A stretch of DNA of 8,196 nt from assembly GCA_021163905.1 (NCBI GenBank), contig JAGGTG010000036.1, positions 1-8,196 on the forward strand. The letters run 5' to 3'. Under the pieces are notes generated by a model. It was not told the origin of the DNA and ran no database searches. It saw only the letters and a list, made by a program, of their open reading frames with translations. The DNA comes from Candidatus Aerophobota bacterium (GTDB taxonomy: Bacteria; Aerophobota; Aerophobia; Aerophobales; B3-G15). Made by a program: the position numbers and the translations under genes. Below, piece by piece: positions 6,898 to 8,196 of this stretch. Each line of letters opens with the position of its first letter. The stretch's first letter is position 1.

Positions 6898-8136
6898 TTA
6901 TCTTCTCCCCAATCTCACGAAGATTAATATAAGAGAAACTATCACAATAGCTACAATGCCAACTCCTACCCATCCCCAGGTTGTGGATGTTTTAACTGTA
7001 ACACGCAGATCTATTTGCTTTTGATCCTGTTTCCCGGCAGCTGTAAGGGTAACCATATAATCACCGGGTAAGGTTCTGAGGGGAGCTTTTATGACTACAT
7101 CTACCTTTTCGGGTTTTCCTACCTGCTGGAAAGGCAAAATGGAGCTAATTTTATCTGGCTTAAAGGTTACCTCCCATTTATTTGGTTTATCAGAAAAAAA
7201 GCTTATATTTTCAACTGGAGCTGATCCTTCATTCCACAGATAAACCGTCAAATGTTTTTCTTTACCTGCAACTGTATCGGTATTTAATCTGCCCGTTTCG
7301 GTTTTCATAACCAGTTTATACGTTCCGGTAACTATTGCTTTAAGCTCAAGTGTTTTTTCCTCTTTTTCTGATTTGACTACAAAGACTATCGGGTATTTTC
7401 CCTTTGAAACATTTATTGGTGGAGTTGCAGTTATAAGTAAATTTTCCGAACCTTTGGCGTGTATCTTTATAGCGGATATTTTCTTCTCCTCCTCCCATCT
7501 TGGACTGCAGTAAACTCTCCATCCATAAGGTGGTTTAACACCGAAGTTTAAGACCAGAGCTTTATTGGTGTTATTTTTTACCTCAACTTCGAATTTGAAA
7601 TCCTTCCCTGCTGGATTCTCAATACTTGGGTACTTAGAGGTTAAACTTATCTTCTGAGAAATAGCTTTTGAAATTTCCTTTTCTTTTTTAAGAAAAATTT
7701 TAATACCAACGGAGTGCTGAATTTTTCCATCCCTTGTTGTCCCCTTTATGACAAATCTATACTCTCCCCCAGGAGCTTTGGCAGGAGGTATGGCGTGAAA
7801 TTTTAAATTTGCTGAGTTATCAGGCTTTTGTGGAAAAAGATAAACACTTCGCACTCCGATTTTATCCCATTCAGTCTCAATACTTACTTTCCAGTTGTGG
7901 GCTTTTTTTTCTGGAATAATTGAAAGAAGTACCTCTTCCTCCTTTTTTCCTGTATTTATTACTTTCAGGTCTAAATTTACCTCTTCTCCTTTTCCAATAA
8001 CCACATTTGTGTATTTTGGGAAAAGGGAAAATCCTCTTTGAACTTGTGCAGCATGGATAGTTATAAAACTTCCAGAACCAACAAGTGCTACGATTGTAAA
8101 AAAGGAAAGGAAAATAACTTTAGCCCTACCACTCAT
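6898..8136 (-). CDS. Exported, membrane-anchored protein with three NEW3/CARDB-like domains
   Basis: A 412-residue protein facing the outside of the inner membrane. Seen: signal peptide or N-terminal anchor (hydrophobic 7-28, possible cut near residue 30); three beta-sandwich repeats at about 34-150, 163-270 and 273-382; and a C-terminal membrane helix at about 387-408 ending in RLGRR, a cytoplasmic stop-transfer tail. Each repeat ends in a similar strand: PPAKAPGGEYRFVI (117-130), PPINVSKGKYPIVF (239-252), APLRTLPGDYMVTL (351-364). That pattern is typical of NEW3 (alpha-galactosidase-associated) or CARDB domains. No catalytic residues are seen. NEW3 proteins next to an ABC-2 ATPase and permease are a recurring arrangement, so it is probably an accessory or substrate-contacting subunit. 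Start ATG 8136 has GGAGG 7 nt upstream. It is the first gene of the operon visible here. Confidence 0.85.
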   Translation of the reverse strand: MSGRAKVIFLSFFTIVALVGSGSFITIHAAQVQRGFSLFPKYTNVVIGKGEEVNLDLKVINTGKKEEEVLLSIIPEKKAHNWKVSIETEWDKIGVRSVYLFPQKPDNSANLKFHAIPPAKAPGGEYRFVIKGTTRDGKIQHSVGIKIFLKKEKEISKAISQKISLTSKYPSIENPAGKDFKFEVEVKNNTNKALVLNFGVKPPYGWRVYCSPRWEEEKKISAIKIHAKGSENLLITATPPINVSKGKYPIVFVVKSEKEEKTLELKAIVTGTYKLVMKTETGRLNTDTVAGKEKHLTVYLWNEGSAPVENISFFSDKPNKWEVTFKPDKISSILPFQQVGKPEKVDVVIKAPLRTLPGDYMVTLTAAGKQDQKQIDLRVTVKTSTTWGWVGVGIVAIVIVSLILIFVRLGRR

Positions 8137-8181
8137 TTCACTACCTCCCTATCTTGCTTTAGATGTCATTACCTTAACTAT

Positions 8182-8192
8182 TCTATACTATA
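8182..8192 (-). promoter_or_regulatory. Possible -10 element upstream of the NEW3-ABC operon
   Basis: On the minus strand the bases before the NEW3 gene read TATAGT (8192-8187) and TATAGA (8187-8182), either a fair -10 box about 50 bp before the start codon. The matching -35 would lie past the right edge, so this is only a candidate. The other strand carries TATAAT at 8189-8194 without a good -35 box. Confidence 0.3.
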
Positions 8193-8196
8193 ATAT

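Overview
The window is AT-rich bacterial DNA with every credible gene on the minus strand, so transcription runs from right to left. Two signal-peptide proteins of envelope type, one a partial beta-barrel-like protein, point to a two-membrane (diderm) bacterium. Protein composition is rich in Lys, Glu and Ile, and Arg is mostly AGA/AGG. This would fit an uncultivated low-G+C diderm lineage (Aerophobetes- or Atribacterota-like candidate phyla). That placement is an impression from composition and gene content, not a demonstrated assignment.

Right half (8136 to 5011): a compact three-gene operon. It encodes an exported, C-terminally anchored protein with three NEW3/CARDB-like beta-sandwich repeats, then an ABC-2 type ATPase, then a six-helix ABC-2 permease. 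The genes are 3 and 6 bp apart, each with its own Shine-Dalgarno sequence. The three products probably form one inner-membrane transporter with an extracytoplasmic accessory protein; the substrate cannot be read from the sequence.

Middle (5010 to 4853): a 158-bp gap with a weak AT-rich inverted repeat and a clear sigma70-type promoter (TTGACA, 16 bp, TAAAAT) for the next unit.

Left half (4846 to 1): a second operon. Its first gene encodes a secreted protein made almost entirely of about 24 TPR units. Three bases later begins a second gene that stays open through the left edge of the window, so its 3' end is missing. Its product has a signal peptide, a TonB-box-like stretch near the mature N-terminus, four tandem copies of a roughly 79-residue Lys/Pro-rich repeat, and then sequence typical of an outer-membrane beta-barrel. 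I do not recognise this architecture. The TPR protein plus repeat/barrel protein pair is the most interesting thing here and may be a two-component periplasm/outer-membrane module.

I saw no RNA genes, insertion sequences, CRISPR arrays, attachment sites or replication origins.
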